DNA of 10,592 nucleotides from Candidatus Margulisiibacteriota bacterium (lineage in GTDB: Bacteria; Margulisbacteria; WOR-1; O2-12-FULL-45-9), in contig JAHIUL010000097.1 of the NCBI GenBank assembly GCA_018817195.1, forward strand, positions 1 through 10,592, given 5' to 3'. The position numbers were made by a program, and so were the translations under genes. This document shows, piece after piece, positions 1 through 7,104 of the stretch; position 1 is the stretch's first letter, and every line of letters starts with the position of its first letter. Below the pieces are notes generated by a model. That model was given only the letters and a program-made list of their open reading frames with translations, was not told the origin of the DNA and did no database searches.

Positions 1-542
1 ACGTCTCCTGCCAGGTCCATATTAAATTCAAACGGGTTTTTTGAGGAAAAGCCAACAGTAAACCATTCGTTAACTTTGAGCGCTGTGGCAAAATTATGAC
101 CCTGGGCTTCAGTTGCGTAATTTGCGCTGGAGACCATGTTAACTTCTTCAGTGACAATGCCAGGACCAATGTCCTCTGGCGGCCTTAAGAAAATAGCGTA
201 TTTGCCGCCCGGAGTAGCGCTGCTGTCTCCAAAATTAAAATCTTCGCTTGCCTCAGCAAATGTATCTGTTCGTTCATAATAAATAACCTGCGGTGAAAGC
301 AGGGTAGAAAAAGAAGCTTCTGATAACTTCAGCTTGCCCAATGAGGCTGGATTCCATAGTGCTGATTTTTGTCCCCTGGCAATAGTGCTGTAATTGCTGC
401 CAAATCCGGGGAAAGCTTCGTTTGCCAACGGGAATTTTAGTCTTAAACGCGCGTAGGGAAAATCTAAATCTGCTGAATACACCAGGGTGGCTAGCAATGA
501 GCTGAAAGTTAACAGCAAAACCAGGGGTTTAAAAGATCTCAT
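1..542 (-). CDS. Secreted, possible outer-membrane FadL/PorV-like protein (3' part cut by window edge)
   Basis: An open frame of about 180 codons runs leftward from an ATG at 540-542 and leaves the window with no stop. The first 24 residues look like a signal peptide: a basic start (MRSFK), a hydrophobic core (LVLLLTFSSLLATLV) and a small-residue end (YSA). The mature part has a Gly/Ser/Asn-rich stretch, then 'ALWNPASLGKL' near residue 65. That motif resembles the 'NPAgLa' segment near the N-terminus of FadL/OmpP1/PorV-type outer-membrane barrels, and the later alternating polar and aromatic sequence suits beta strands. The family call rests mainly on this motif and the signal peptide, so it is tentative; a generic secreted beta-rich protein is the alternative. 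The gene diverges from coaE, has a plausible promoter just upstream, and shows no Shine-Dalgarno sequence before the ATG. Confidence 0.6.
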   Translation of the reverse strand, partial: MRSFKPLVLLLTFSSLLATLVYSADLDFPYARLRLKFPLANEAFPGFGSNYSTIARGQKSALWNPASLGKLKLSEASFSTLLSPQVIYYERTDTFAEASEDFNFGDSSATPGGKYAIFLRPPEDIGPGIVTEEVNMVSSANYATEAQGHNFATALKVNEWFTVGFSSKNPFEFNMDLAGD

Positions 543-555
543 AACTTATGGTTTA

Positions 556-583
556 ATTTTAATCTATGCTTGGCTTTTGTCAA
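556..583 (-). promoter_or_regulatory. Promoter for the leftward secreted-protein gene
   Basis: Read on the minus strand, a perfect TTGACA (583-578) is followed after 16 bases by TAAAAT (561-556). Initiation about 7 bases further on, near 549, would leave a leader of only about 7 bases before the ATG at 542. Its -35 overlaps the candidate -35 of the rightward coaE promoter. This is inferred from sequence only. Confidence 0.55.
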
Positions 584-603
584 GCAGGAATATGAGGTAT
601 AAT
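577..603 (+). promoter_or_regulatory. Promoter for coaE, predicted to give a leaderless mRNA
   Basis: A perfect TATAAT lies at 598-603. The best -35-like hexamers are TTGTCA at 577-582 (spacer 15, short) or TTTTGT at 575-580 (spacer 17, poor match). Initiation 7 to 9 bases after the -10 falls at 610-612, on the start codon itself. No Shine-Dalgarno sequence precedes the gene. The -10 is strong and the -35 is uncertain. Confidence 0.55.
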
Positions 604-611
604 TTCAGGTG

Positions 612-1190
612 ATGAAAATCATTGGTCTAACCGGCCCAATCGGCGCAGGGAAGAATGTTGCGGCAAAAATATTAGCCAGGCGCAAAACTGCAGTCATTGA
701 TGCAGACAAGCTGGCTCATACATTATATAAGGAACAATCTCCGGTCTGGCGCAAATTAGTTAAGGCCTTTGGCTCCAAAATCCTCAACCGCGGCGGCAAG
801 ATTAATCGGAAAAAGTTAGGCGAAATTGTTTTTTCTGATAAACGAAAACTAAAACAGCTGAATGCTATCATTCATCCACACTTAAAAAAATTGGTTCTTA
901 ATCAAATAAACTTGGTAGTTGTTGGTTGGCAGTTGGTAGTTATCAACGCAGCTGTATTAGAAGAAATTGGTCTAATTCCTCATGTTGATAAGGTTTGGGT
1001 GGTCATGGCTTCAAAAGATACGAGATTGAAAAGATTAGTTAAATCCGGTATGTCCAGGAAAGAAGCTAAGCTAAGAATTGATGCGCAGGTTTCACAAAAA
1101 GAATATTTTAGAATTGCAGATGTTGTGATTAGAAATAACGGGACATTAAATAGTCTAAAGAAGCAAGTTTTGGCTCTGTTAAGTAACTAA
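612..1190 (+). CDS. coaE: Dephospho-CoA kinase
   Basis: This is the cytoplasmic enzyme for the last step of coenzyme A synthesis, phosphorylating the ribose 3'-OH of dephospho-CoA with ATP. The 192-residue product is close to the family's usual ~200. It shows the P-loop 'GLTGPIGAGKN' (GPIGAGKN at 8-15), 'VIDADKLAH' at 28-36, 'IIHPHL' near 86-91, the basic lid region with 'RLKRLVKSGMSRKEA', and the C-terminal 'ADVVIRNNG' at 169-177. Two things are odd. The P-loop has Asn where Ser or Thr normally follows the Lys, and residues 101-107 look like an in-frame insertion. A GTG at 609 lies in frame just before the ATG at 612; ATG is preferred because the -10 box places the transcript start about there. 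It diverges from the left-edge gene and its 3' end overlaps the convergent carbamate kinase gene. Confidence 0.9.
   Translation: MKIIGLTGPIGAGKNVAAKILARRKTAVIDADKLAHTLYKEQSPVWRKLVKAFGSKILNRGGKINRKKLGEIVFSDKRKLKQLNAIIHPHLKKLVLNQINLVVVGWQLVVINAAVLEEIGLIPHVDKVWVVMASKDTRLKRLVKSGMSRKEAKLRIDAQVSQKEYFRIADVVIRNNGTLNSLKKQVLALLSN
912..941 (+). repeat. In-frame 21-base direct-repeat insertion inside coaE
   Basis: The 9-mer TTGGTAGTT occurs at 912-920 and again at 933-941, giving a period of 21 bases or exactly seven codons. The stretch between is G/T-rich and itself repetitive. It encodes LVVVGWQ followed by a second LVV. Removing one 21-base unit leaves QINLVVINAAV, a more usual spacing for this part of the fold. 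This suggests a local duplication or insertion of a small repeat that kept the frame. Confidence 0.6.
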
Positions 1191-2288
1191 CCAGCGCTGG
1201 ATTTCATTTGGCACCAGGCCCAGCCTTCGCGCAAAATTAAATGCTCTCCCAGTTAGGTCAATGCCCCTGGTAAAAATTGTGCCTTCATTTTTAACCCAGG
1301 CAGAACTGGGGTGAGTGATCAGCACAGTATTAACTCCAACCCTCAGTGCGGCAATTGTAGCTTCAATTTTTTCTCCCATTGACCCGGCTGGGAACTGGCC
1401 GCCAAACAGCTTGCGTTGCGCTTGTCTGGTTTGAAAATAGGTAATATTTTGGGGAGCAGCAGTTCCCCAATCCAGGCAAACCTGGGGGACACCGGTTGAA
1501 ATAATAAAGTCACGGGCTTTCAAGGTCCAGCTCAGCACAGCTGAAGCAAGATCTTTGTCTATAACAGCTTCTTCCAGCTGATTGTTTTGACTCACAGCAA
1601 CCCCGCCGCCGCCAACTCCAATCACGAGTTTAGCTTGTGCCATGGCATCTTTAATCCTGCTTAAATCTTCCGGATGAATTGCCAAAGGTTTTGGTGAAGC
1701 AACTACTCTGCGATATTGTCCTTTTTCACCAGCAACTTCTTTGATAGCCCATTCCTGGCCGTCATCTTTTCTTAAGGTAAAGCGGCCGATCTCCTGGGGT
1801 GTTTTTGATAGTTTGCCCATCTGGCTAAGTTGGTCAAGCGTATAGCGCGGCCCGATATATTTGGTCGGGTTCTTGAAAGCTGGGTCGTTTTTGTCAACAA
1901 TCACGCGGGTAGGAATAACTGCGACTTCAAGCGCGATATTTTCCCTGCTGGCTAATGTTTCTAATTGAGTTTTTAACGCTGCACCCATCTGTTCTTGGGT
2001 CATAGCCACGCATTGCGCCAGTGTCTTATCTGGATGCTTGATTAATAGTTCACCAACCTGCGGGCCGTTTCCGTGGGTAATAATTGGTGAACAACCTGCT
2101 TTGATCATAGCAATAATATTTTTGGCCGTGGCTCGCTCTAGACCTTTAAATGAATTTCCACCAATAGCAATAACAGTTGGCTGGGCTTTTCTCAGGCCAA
2201 AGGTTTGTCTTAAAGATGGGGATTGCAAGTGTAATGCCTTGCTTAGGCTAAACCAGGCTTGACCCATTCCAATAGTTGTTCCCATCAT
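1179..2288 (-). CDS. arcC: Carbamate kinase with N- and C-terminal extensions
   Basis: Carbamate kinase interconverts carbamoyl phosphate plus ADP with ATP plus carbamate, usually in arginine or purine fermentation. The 369-residue product carries the family motifs in order: 'VIAIGGNSF' (39-47), '[12 protein letters not shown]' (71-82), '[13 protein letters not shown]' (135-147), '[10 protein letters not shown]' (195-204), the glycine run 'GVGGGGVAV' (224-232), '[13 protein letters not shown]' (241-253) and '[12 protein letters not shown]' (299-310). The family is typically about 310 residues. Here roughly 36 residues precede the first beta strand and a tail of about 25 follows '[16 protein letters not shown]'. 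ATG codons at 2286-2288 and 2283-2285 and a later one at residue 8 are possible starts, and none has a strong Shine-Dalgarno sequence. No arginine deiminase or ornithine carbamoyltransferase gene is present, so its pathway cannot be read from context. Its 3' end overlaps convergent coaE by 12 bases. Confidence 0.85.
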   Translation of the reverse strand: MMGTTIGMGQAWFSLSKALHLQSPSLRQTFGLRKAQPTVIAIGGNSFKGLERATAKNIIAMIKAGCSPIITHGNGPQVGELLIKHPDKTLAQCVAMTQEQMGAALKTQLETLASRENIALEVAVIPTRVIVDKNDPAFKNPTKYIGPRYTLDQLSQMGKLSKTPQEIGRFTLRKDDGQEWAIKEVAGEKGQYRRVVASPKPLAIHPEDLSRIKDAMAQAKLVIGVGGGGVAVSQNNQLEEAVIDKDLASAVLSWTLKARDFIISTGVPQVCLDWGTAAPQNITYFQTRQAQRKLFGGQFPAGSMGEKIEATIAALRVGVNTVLITHPSSAWVKNEGTIFTRGIDLTGRAFNFARRLGLVPNEIQRWLVT

Positions 2289-2309
2289 GTTTTCTTTTCG
2301 CAGGTTCTT

Positions 2310-2339
2310 TTGTTAAATTTCAATATATTTTGTTATAAT
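2310..2339 (+). promoter_or_regulatory. Extended -10 promoter for uvrB, predicted leaderless
   Basis: TGTTATAAT (2331-2339) is an extended -10, with TG one base before a perfect TATAAT at 2334-2339. A -35-like TTGTTA sits at 2310-2315 with an 18-base spacer. Initiation 7 bases after the -10 falls on 2346, the A of the uvrB ATG. No Shine-Dalgarno sequence is present. The site lies in the 57-base gap between the divergent carbamate kinase and uvrB genes. I see no equally clear promoter pointing the other way. Confidence 0.65.
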
Positions 2340-2345
2340 AATGTA

Positions 2346-4331
2346 ATGCAAAAGTTCAAGCTTGTCTCAAAGTTTAAGCCCAAAGGCGACCAGCCTAAAG
2401 CAATAGAGGGTTTAGTCAAAGGTTTAAACAAAAACTATCCTTTTCAAACTTTGTTGGGCGTAACAGGTTCAGGTAAAACCTTTACCATGGCTAATGTTAT
2501 TGAACAGGTGCAAAAGCCAACCCTGATTATTTCACCCAACAAAACATTGGCAGCCCAGCTGTGTCAGGAGTTCCGCTCATATTTCCCACATAGTGCGGTT
2601 GAATACTTTGTTAGTTTTTATGATTATTACCAACCAGAAGCCTACCTTCCAACTAGCGATACTTATATTGAAAAAGATTCTTCTATTAACGAAGAAATTG
2701 ACCGCTTACGCCACGAAGCTACTATGTCTGTGCTGGAACGACGGGATGTTATTGTGGTGGCATCAGTTTCCTGTATTTACGGCCTTGGTAGGCCAGAAGA
2801 TTATAAAGCCAGCACTTTGATATTAAAACTTGGCCAAAAGATAAGTCGTGATGAAATAATCGAACATCTGGTATCAACGAAGTATGAGCGCAATGACCTA
2901 GAAGTTTCACGCGGCAAGTTTAGGGTCAGGGGAGATGTGATAGAAGTCCAGCCAGCTTATGACAATAATTTTTTAAGAATTGAACTGTCGGATGAGAAGG
3001 TTGAGAAGATTTCTGAAGTTGAAACAGTTTCAAGAAAAACTCTGGCCAGCCGCGGTTATGTTGGTATTTATCCAGCCACGCATTATGTTACTTTTCAGGG
3101 CAGGCTTAAAACTGCTTTAGAATCAATTAAAGCTGAAATGGAAGTGCGGGTGGCGCAGTTAAAAAAAGAAAATAAGCTGGTCGAGGCCCAGCGCTTGGAG
3201 CAAAGGACAAAATATGATTTAGACATGATCCGCGAGATGGGTTACTGCAATGGTATTGAGAATTATTCCCGTCATTTGGATGGTCGCGCGCCTGGGGAGC
3301 CGCCAGGAACCTTAATGGATTATTTTCCTGATGATTATCTGTTATTTATTGACGAATCCCATATAACAGTTCCTCAGTTAGGCGCGATGTATGAGGGAGA
3401 TAAGGCGCGCAAGCAAAACTTAGTTGATTTTGGCTTTCGCCTGCCGTCAGCCCTGGATAACCGGCCGTTAAAGTTTAATGAAATTGAAAAACGCTTGAAC
3501 CAGGTTATATTTGTTTCAGCCACTCCGTCAAATTACGAAGAAAGGAATGCTAAACAAATTGTTGAGCAAATTATCAGGCCAACGGGTTTAATTGACCCTG
3601 AGTTAGTGGTCAAGAAAACTAAGGGGCAGGTTGAGGATTTAATTGCTGAGATAAAAACAGTTATAGCGCGAAAAGAGCGTGTTTTGGTTACGACTTTAAC
3701 CAAGAAAATGGCGGAAGCCTTGGCTGAATATCTTAATGAAGCCGGCATTCGAGTTCGTTATTTACATTCAGATATTAAAACACTGGAGCGCATTGATATC
3801 CTGCGCGGCCTGCGTTTGGGCAAGTTTGACGTACTGGTGGGGATCAACCTGCTGCGCGAGGGTCTGGATTTGCCAGAAGTTTCCTTAGTTGCTATACTTG
3901 ATGCAGACAAAGAGGGTTTTTTGCGGGCAGAGCGGTCGCTGATCCAGACAATTGGCCGGGCAGCCCGCAATGTTAACGGCAAAGTAATCCTTTACGGTGA
4001 CGAACTAACGCGTTCAATGAAAGGCGCGCTAAGAGAGACCAACCGCCGCCGCAAAATACAAATAGAGTTTAACAAAAAGCACGGGATTACCCCTAAGACA
4101 ATTGTTAAAGAAATACATGATATCAAGGAACAGATTGAAGAGGCCAAGGTTAAAGAAATTAAGCAGTTAAAAGAGTTTGTGCCCAAGGAAGAAGTTCCAG
4201 ATATTATTACAGCTTTAGAAGAAGAAATGGCAGTTGCTGCCACAGCTTTGGAGTTTGAACGGGCTGCAGAGTTGAGAGATAGGATAAAAGAGCTAAAGAA
4301 AGCGTTTGGTTTAAAGGAGGAATCAAAATGA
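2346..4331 (+). CDS. uvrB: Excinuclease ABC subunit B
   Basis: UvrB is the damage-verifying helicase-like subunit of UvrABC nucleotide excision repair; UvrA loads it onto DNA and it recruits UvrC. The 661-residue product has the full domain order: Walker A 'GVTGSGKT' (38-45), the beta-hairpin region that clamps DNA ('[21 protein letters not shown]', about 91-111), Walker B 'FIDESH' (334-339), 'FVSATPS' (389-395), 'RYLHSD' (471-476), motif V '[14 protein letters not shown]' (499-512), motif VI 'QTIGRAARN' (534-542), and a C-terminal UVR coiled-coil ('[15 protein letters not shown]', 636-650) that binds UvrC. The start at 2346 gives '[20 protein letters not shown]', a normal UvrB N-terminus, and matches the predicted transcript start. 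The frame is open further upstream, but that would overlap the neighbouring gene and its regulatory gap. The stop overlaps the dapA start as ATGA. Confidence 0.97.
   Translation: MQKFKLVSKFKPKGDQPKAIEGLVKGLNKNYPFQTLLGVTGSGKTFTMANVIEQVQKPTLIISPNKTLAAQLCQEFRSYFPHSAVEYFVSFYDYYQPEAYLPTSDTYIEKDSSINEEIDRLRHEATMSVLERRDVIVVASVSCIYGLGRPEDYKASTLILKLGQKISRDEIIEHLVSTKYERNDLEVSRGKFRVRGDVIEVQPAYDNNFLRIELSDEKVEKISEVETVSRKTLASRGYVGIYPATHYVTFQGRLKTALESIKAEMEVRVAQLKKENKLVEAQRLEQRTKYDLDMIREMGYCNGIENYSRHLDGRAPGEPPGTLMDYFPDDYLLFIDESHITVPQLGAMYEGDKARKQNLVDFGFRLPSALDNRPLKFNEIEKRLNQVIFVSATPSNYEERNAKQIVEQIIRPTGLIDPELVVKKTKGQVEDLIAEIKTVIARKERVLVTTLTKKMAEALAEYLNEAGIRVRYLHSDIKTLERIDILRGLRLGKFDVLVGINLLREGLDLPEVSLVAILDADKEGFLRAERSLIQTIGRAARNVNGKVILYGDELTRSMKGALRETNRRRKIQIEFNKKHGITPKTIVKEIHDIKEQIEEAKVKEIKQLKEFVPKEEVPDIITALEEEMAVAATALEFERAAELRDRIKELKKAFGLKEESK
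4313..4320 (+). promoter_or_regulatory. Strong Shine-Dalgarno sequence for dapA, inside the uvrB end
   Basis: AAAGGAGG lies 7 bases before the dapA ATG, inside the last uvrB codons. It fixes the dapA start and contrasts with the absence of any such site before uvrB. Confidence 0.85.
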
Positions 4332-5209
4332 CTAATTTCGGTAATGTTCTAACGGCTATGGTGACGCCGTTTAAAAGAGATTTGTCAGTTGATTATGCAG
4401 CTGCGGAAAAATTAGCTGTTTATTTGTGTGAAAATGGATCTGATGGTTTAGTTCTCCATGGCACAACAGGCGAGTCGCCAACTTTATCCCATGAAGAGGA
4501 ATACGAACTTTATAGAGTAGTAAAAAAAGCAGTTGGCAGCAAATGTAAGATTATTGCCGGCACTGGATCTAATGCCACTTCTACAACGATTAATTCCACC
4601 AGAGAAGCAGAGAGGATTGGCATGGATGGCGCCATGATCGTGGTGCCGTACTATAATAAACCGCCGCAGGAAGGTTTATATCAGCACTTTAAAGCAGTGG
4701 CAGATAACACCTCATTACCTTTGATTATTTATAACATCCCGGGCAGGACTGGTAAAAATATGGAAACTGAAACTGTGGCGCGTTTAGCGAAAATCAAAAA
4801 TTATGTGGCAGTTAAAGAGGCTTCTGGCGACTTGAGTCAAGTGGCAGCCGTAAGAAAATCAACGCCCAAAGAATTCCTGATCTATAGCGGTGATGATAAT
4901 CTAACTTTACCGATTCTGGAAAGAGGCGGCATTGGGGTAATTTCTGTTGCCTCACACTTAGTTGGCAAAGATATTAAACAGATGGTCAGTCTTTTCCTGT
5001 CCGGCAAAAAAACAGCGGCTAAGGCAATTCACGATAAACTAATGCCGTTGTTTGAGGCTATTTTTGTGACTACAAACCCAATTCCAGTCAAAGCAGCCTT
5101 AGCCATGATCGGCCATCCTGTTGGCGGTTTGCGCCTGCCGTTGATCGAGGCTAACCAGCAGGAAAAAGATACTGTAAAAAAAGCCTTAAAGGATTTAGGT
5201 CTTGTCTGA
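4328..5209 (+). CDS. dapA: 4-hydroxy-tetrahydrodipicolinate synthase
   Basis: DapA condenses pyruvate with aspartate semialdehyde, the first committed step toward diaminopimelate and lysine. The 293-residue TIM-barrel protein has the family's usual length. It shows 'GTTGES' (45-50, with the paired threonines of the proton relay), '[12 protein letters not shown]' (105-116), '[10 protein letters not shown]' with the relay tyrosine Y135 and the substrate-binding arginine R140, the Schiff-base lysine K163 in '[10 protein letters not shown]', and '[12 protein letters not shown]'. The GTTGE and PGRTG motifs favour true DapA over N-acetylneuraminate lyase or other family aldolases, although those remain possible in principle. 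It starts within the uvrB stop (ATGA), suggesting translational coupling, and overlaps queH by 8 bases. No other lysine-pathway gene is in the window. Confidence 0.92.
   Translation: MTNFGNVLTAMVTPFKRDLSVDYAAAEKLAVYLCENGSDGLVLHGTTGESPTLSHEEEYELYRVVKKAVGSKCKIIAGTGSNATSTTINSTREAERIGMDGAMIVVPYYNKPPQEGLYQHFKAVADNTSLPLIIYNIPGRTGKNMETETVARLAKIKNYVAVKEASGDLSQVAAVRKSTPKEFLIYSGDDNLTLPILERGGIGVISVASHLVGKDIKQMVSLFLSGKKTAAKAIHDKLMPLFEAIFVTTNPIPVKAALAMIGHPVGGLRLPLIEANQQEKDTVKKALKDLGLV
5188..5193 (+). promoter_or_regulatory. Shine-Dalgarno sequence supporting the queH TTG start
   Basis: AAAGGA lies 8 bases before the TTG at 5202, inside the dapA end. With the normal QueH N-terminus that follows, it supports a TTG start that would otherwise look doubtful. 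Confidence 0.6.
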
Positions 5210-5729
5210 GATACTACTTCACACCTGCTGCGGACCGTGCACAACTTATGTTAATAAATGGTTGTGTGAAAACGGCTTTGATGTAAAAGGATATTTTTAT
5301 AATCCCAATATCAGGCCGCAGGCAGAGTACGAACGCCGTCTGCTTACTATGGAACATTATGCCGCAGCGGTCGGCTTAAAGGTTGCCTATGAAATAAATG
5401 ATGTCCAACTAATTCCCAAGGATTGCCAAAATTGTTATCAGGTTCGTTTAGAAAAAACTGCTCAATTTGCCAAACAACAAGGTATTGAGTTATTTACAAC
5501 AACTTTATTGATTAGCCCTTATCAGAACCATGTTTTAATTAAAGACGTAGGGGAAAAAATTGCTCAAGATTATGGAATTAGTTTCCTTTATCAGGATTTT
5601 AGTACGGGTTATTCCCAGAGCAGGCAAATGTCGCAGGCAATGAAGCTTTTTCGGCAGAACTATTGTGGTTGTACCCCAAGGACTTCGATAAAACTAGTTA
5701 GGGGAGGAAAATATGTCAAAGTTAATTAA
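5202..5729 (+). CDS. queH: Epoxyqueuosine reductase, QueH type
   Basis: QueH carries out the last step of queuosine tRNA modification, reducing epoxyqueuosine to queuosine, and is the cobalamin-independent alternative to QueG. The 175-residue product begins '[13 protein letters not shown]', with the paired cysteines C9 and C10. It then has 'YFYNPNIRPQAEYERR' (31-46), 'DCQNCYQVRL' with C75 and C78, 'FTTTLLISPYQNH' (98-110) and 'NYCGC' with C155 and C157. These are the cysteine pairs expected for its iron-sulfur cluster and redox site, so it looks active. The TTG start at 5202 puts the N-terminal strand at its usual place and has a Shine-Dalgarno sequence. The gene overlaps dapA by 8 bases and the next gene by 17. 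No other queuosine gene is here, so the precursor must be made or salvaged from elsewhere. Confidence 0.9.
   Translation: MSEILLHTCCGPCTTYVNKWLCENGFDVKGYFYNPNIRPQAEYERRLLTMEHYAAAVGLKVAYEINDVQLIPKDCQNCYQVRLEKTAQFAKQQGIELFTTTLLISPYQNHVLIKDVGEKIAQDYGISFLYQDFSTGYSQSRQMSQAMKLFRQNYCGCTPRTSIKLVRGGKYVKVN
5703..5707 (+). promoter_or_regulatory. Shine-Dalgarno sequence of the TIM-barrel gene
   Basis: GGAGG, within AGGGGAGG, lies 5 bases before the ATG at 5713 and inside the end of queH. It supports that start and the 17-base gene overlap. Confidence 0.8.
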
Positions 5730-6387
5730 TTTATTAAATAAAAACAAACTGACTTTGATTGCTGCGCTGCCAGAAAATAGTGTTGATTTAGCTCTTACTG
5801 CTGTGGAAAACGGGGCAGACGCGCTGCAGCTTCATATAAACATTAAAGGCTTTAAAACTTTTGCCGAAGAAAAAAATAATTTAGAGGCGATCCTGAACAA
5901 AGTAGATGTTCCCGTGGGTATTGTGCCTGGTCATGAAGACTGCGCCAATGAGGAAGAGATGAAGGAAATTGCCAGAATGGGCTTTGATTATTTTAGCATT
6001 GATCTTGATTTAATGCCTGAATTCATGCAAAAGTTTAAACGGCTTTCACGAGTCTTGGCTTTGAACAGCAAATTTACCCTGGATAAATTGATTACTTCAA
6101 CTCAGGAAGGATTAGATGCGCTTGACGCAGCCATTATTCCAACGTCTGGTTGGGGCAAGGATCTGGTTGTGGGTGATTTGCAGCAGTATATCTCGATTGT
6201 TTTATCAGCAGGGAAACCTGTTATTGTTCCCACCCAGCGCGCAATCAGGACTTCTGAGGTGGCTATTATCTCAGATACCGGGGCAAAAGGCCTTTTGTTG
6301 ACTCCGGTTGTCATGGGCGCAAGCCTTAAACATATTGCTAAAGCCGTTAAAGAATACAGAATAGCAGTTGATGACCTTGGCGACTAA
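5713..6387 (+). CDS. Small TIM-barrel protein of unassigned function (phosphate-binding barrel-like)
   Basis: The 224-residue product has no signal peptide or membrane segment and should be cytoplasmic. It reads like a compact beta/alpha barrel with regularly spaced strands: 'LTLIAALPE' (14-22), 'GADALQLHI' (34-42), 'VPVGIVPGHED', 'GFDYFSIDLDLMP', 'ALDAAIIPTSGWGKDL', 'GKPVIVPTQRAI', and near the C-terminus 'GAKGLLLTPVVMG'. The last segment sits where ribulose-phosphate-binding barrels (the HisA/NanE/ThiE group) hold their phosphate group, and 'AALPEN' at the N-terminus recalls NanE-like epimerases. I cannot assign a reaction. Overlap with queH, and through it coupling to dapA, suggests co-expression, but the three proteins share no obvious pathway. 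An aldolase or epimerase acting on a phosphorylated substrate is a reasonable but unproven guess. Confidence 0.7.
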   Translation: MSKLINLLNKNKLTLIAALPENSVDLALTAVENGADALQLHINIKGFKTFAEEKNNLEAILNKVDVPVGIVPGHEDCANEEEMKEIARMGFDYFSIDLDLMPEFMQKFKRLSRVLALNSKFTLDKLITSTQEGLDALDAAIIPTSGWGKDLVVGDLQQYISIVLSAGKPVIVPTQRAIRTSEVAIISDTGAKGLLLTPVVMGASLKHIAKAVKEYRIAVDDLGD

Positions 6388-6400
6388 ATTAAGTATCTAT

Positions 6401-6429
6401 TTGCATTCAACGGCAGAAGTAAATATAAT
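6401..6429 (+). promoter_or_regulatory. Promoter for the ImmA/IrrE-like gene
   Basis: TTGCAT (6401-6406), a 17-base spacer and a perfect TATAAT (6424-6429) make a good sigma-70-type promoter in the 62-base gap. Initiation near 6436 leaves a leader of about 14 bases with no convincing Shine-Dalgarno sequence. The gap holds nothing else I can recognise, and no terminator hairpin is obvious. Confidence 0.65.
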
Positions 6430-6449
6430 AACGGCAGCGAAAGTTAGAT

Positions 6450-7070
6450 ATGGCAGCAGTTAAACAAGCAAAGAAACAAATTACACCTGACTCAGGCGCT
6501 AAAGAGGCGATTGGCGAAAGAAACCGCATTGCTTTAGCTTACATGGAATTAGCCAAGGACCGCACTTTCCAAAAATTAACTGAGGAAGAAAAATTAAAAC
6601 TGGTTAAGGAAGTGATGGCCATAGGGGACGAGGTGGCTAATTGGGTCAAATCAGAATACGGCACCAGTGATTCCAGGAAAATTGCCGCTCATTTGGGGGT
6701 CAGGATATTTGGAGCTGATGAGAGGCATAAAAAAGGCACTGAATACCGCGCTGAAAAAAAAGAAATAGTTATTTACCGTGATTTTCATGAAAAACTTATG
6801 CGTCAGGTTAAGTCCACAGAGCTGGCTGAGCATCTCTTAAAATATGTTGTTGCGCATGAGCTTTTCCGCCATCTTGAGGTGAACCGGATCGGCGAGGTTT
6901 ATAAACGCTTTAAGTTTGTGGCCTGGCGCATTGGCCCGCTGGTGCGCAAGAAAGAAATTAAAGGTTTAAGCGCAGTTGCTTCTCAGGCTTTTACGCAATC
7001 ATTGATTGGTCTTGAAATTTCCCCCCAGGTTTTTGATTACCTCGCTTATATTTTATATACCAATCCTTAA
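6450..7070 (+). CDS. ImmA/IrrE-like protein with a degenerate HExxH motif
   Basis: The 206-residue product has a charged, Lys-rich N-terminus and no signal peptide or membrane segment. Its central part resembles ImmA/IrrE-type zinc peptidases: 'KIAAHLGVRIFG' (77-88), then a strand 'KEIVIYRDF' (104-112), then the helix 'YVVAHELFRHLEVNRIG' (132-148). In related proteins the helix commonly reads HELFHHLE or similar, giving HExxH. Here the position of the second zinc-binding histidine is R140 (codon CGC at 6867-6869), followed by H141 and E143. By family logic the protein may therefore be catalytically inactive, or may use the shifted histidine. The C-terminus (150-206) is basic and helical. The family call is from motif recognition only, so other helical proteins cannot be excluded. 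It has its own promoter and stands alone between two units. Confidence 0.6.
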   Translation: MAAVKQAKKQITPDSGAKEAIGERNRIALAYMELAKDRTFQKLTEEEKLKLVKEVMAIGDEVANWVKSEYGTSDSRKIAAHLGVRIFGADERHKKGTEYRAEKKEIVIYRDFHEKLMRQVKSTELAEHLLKYVVAHELFRHLEVNRIGEVYKRFKFVAWRIGPLVRKKEIKGLSAVASQAFTQSLIGLEISPQVFDYLAYILYTNP

Positions 7071-7095
7071 AACTTGGTTGTCAATGTGTTATAAT
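7067..7095 (+). promoter_or_regulatory. Extended -10 promoter for the PHP gene, nearly leaderless
   Basis: TGTTATAAT (7087-7095) repeats exactly the extended -10 seen before uvrB. A weak -35-like TTAAAA at 7067-7072 is 17 bases upstream. Initiation near 7102 would leave about 3 bases before the ATG at 7105. No Shine-Dalgarno sequence is present, only an A-rich stretch. Confidence 0.6.
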
Positions 7096-7104
7096 TAAAA
7101 AATA

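Noticed and set aside
2259..2345. A longer uvrB reading frame starting upstream at 2259
   Set aside because: The extra residues are hydrophobic and unlike any UvrB N-terminus, they overlap the opposite-strand carbamate kinase start, and they cross the -10 box. The start at 2346 gives the standard UvrB beginning.
2289..2345. A leftward promoter for the carbamate kinase gene
   Set aside because: AT-rich hexamers occur on the minus strand, but no -35/-10 pair with acceptable match and spacing stood out.
4328..5209. dapA gene product read as N-acetylneuraminate lyase (tempting because the downstream barrel slightly recalls NanE)
   Set aside because: GTTGES and NIPGRTG are DapA-type motifs, including the Arg that binds the aspartate semialdehyde carboxylate, so a sialic acid operon is not supported.
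7078..7083. TTGTCA as a -35 for the PHP gene
   Set aside because: It is only 6 bases from the extended -10, far too close to act as a -35 for it.
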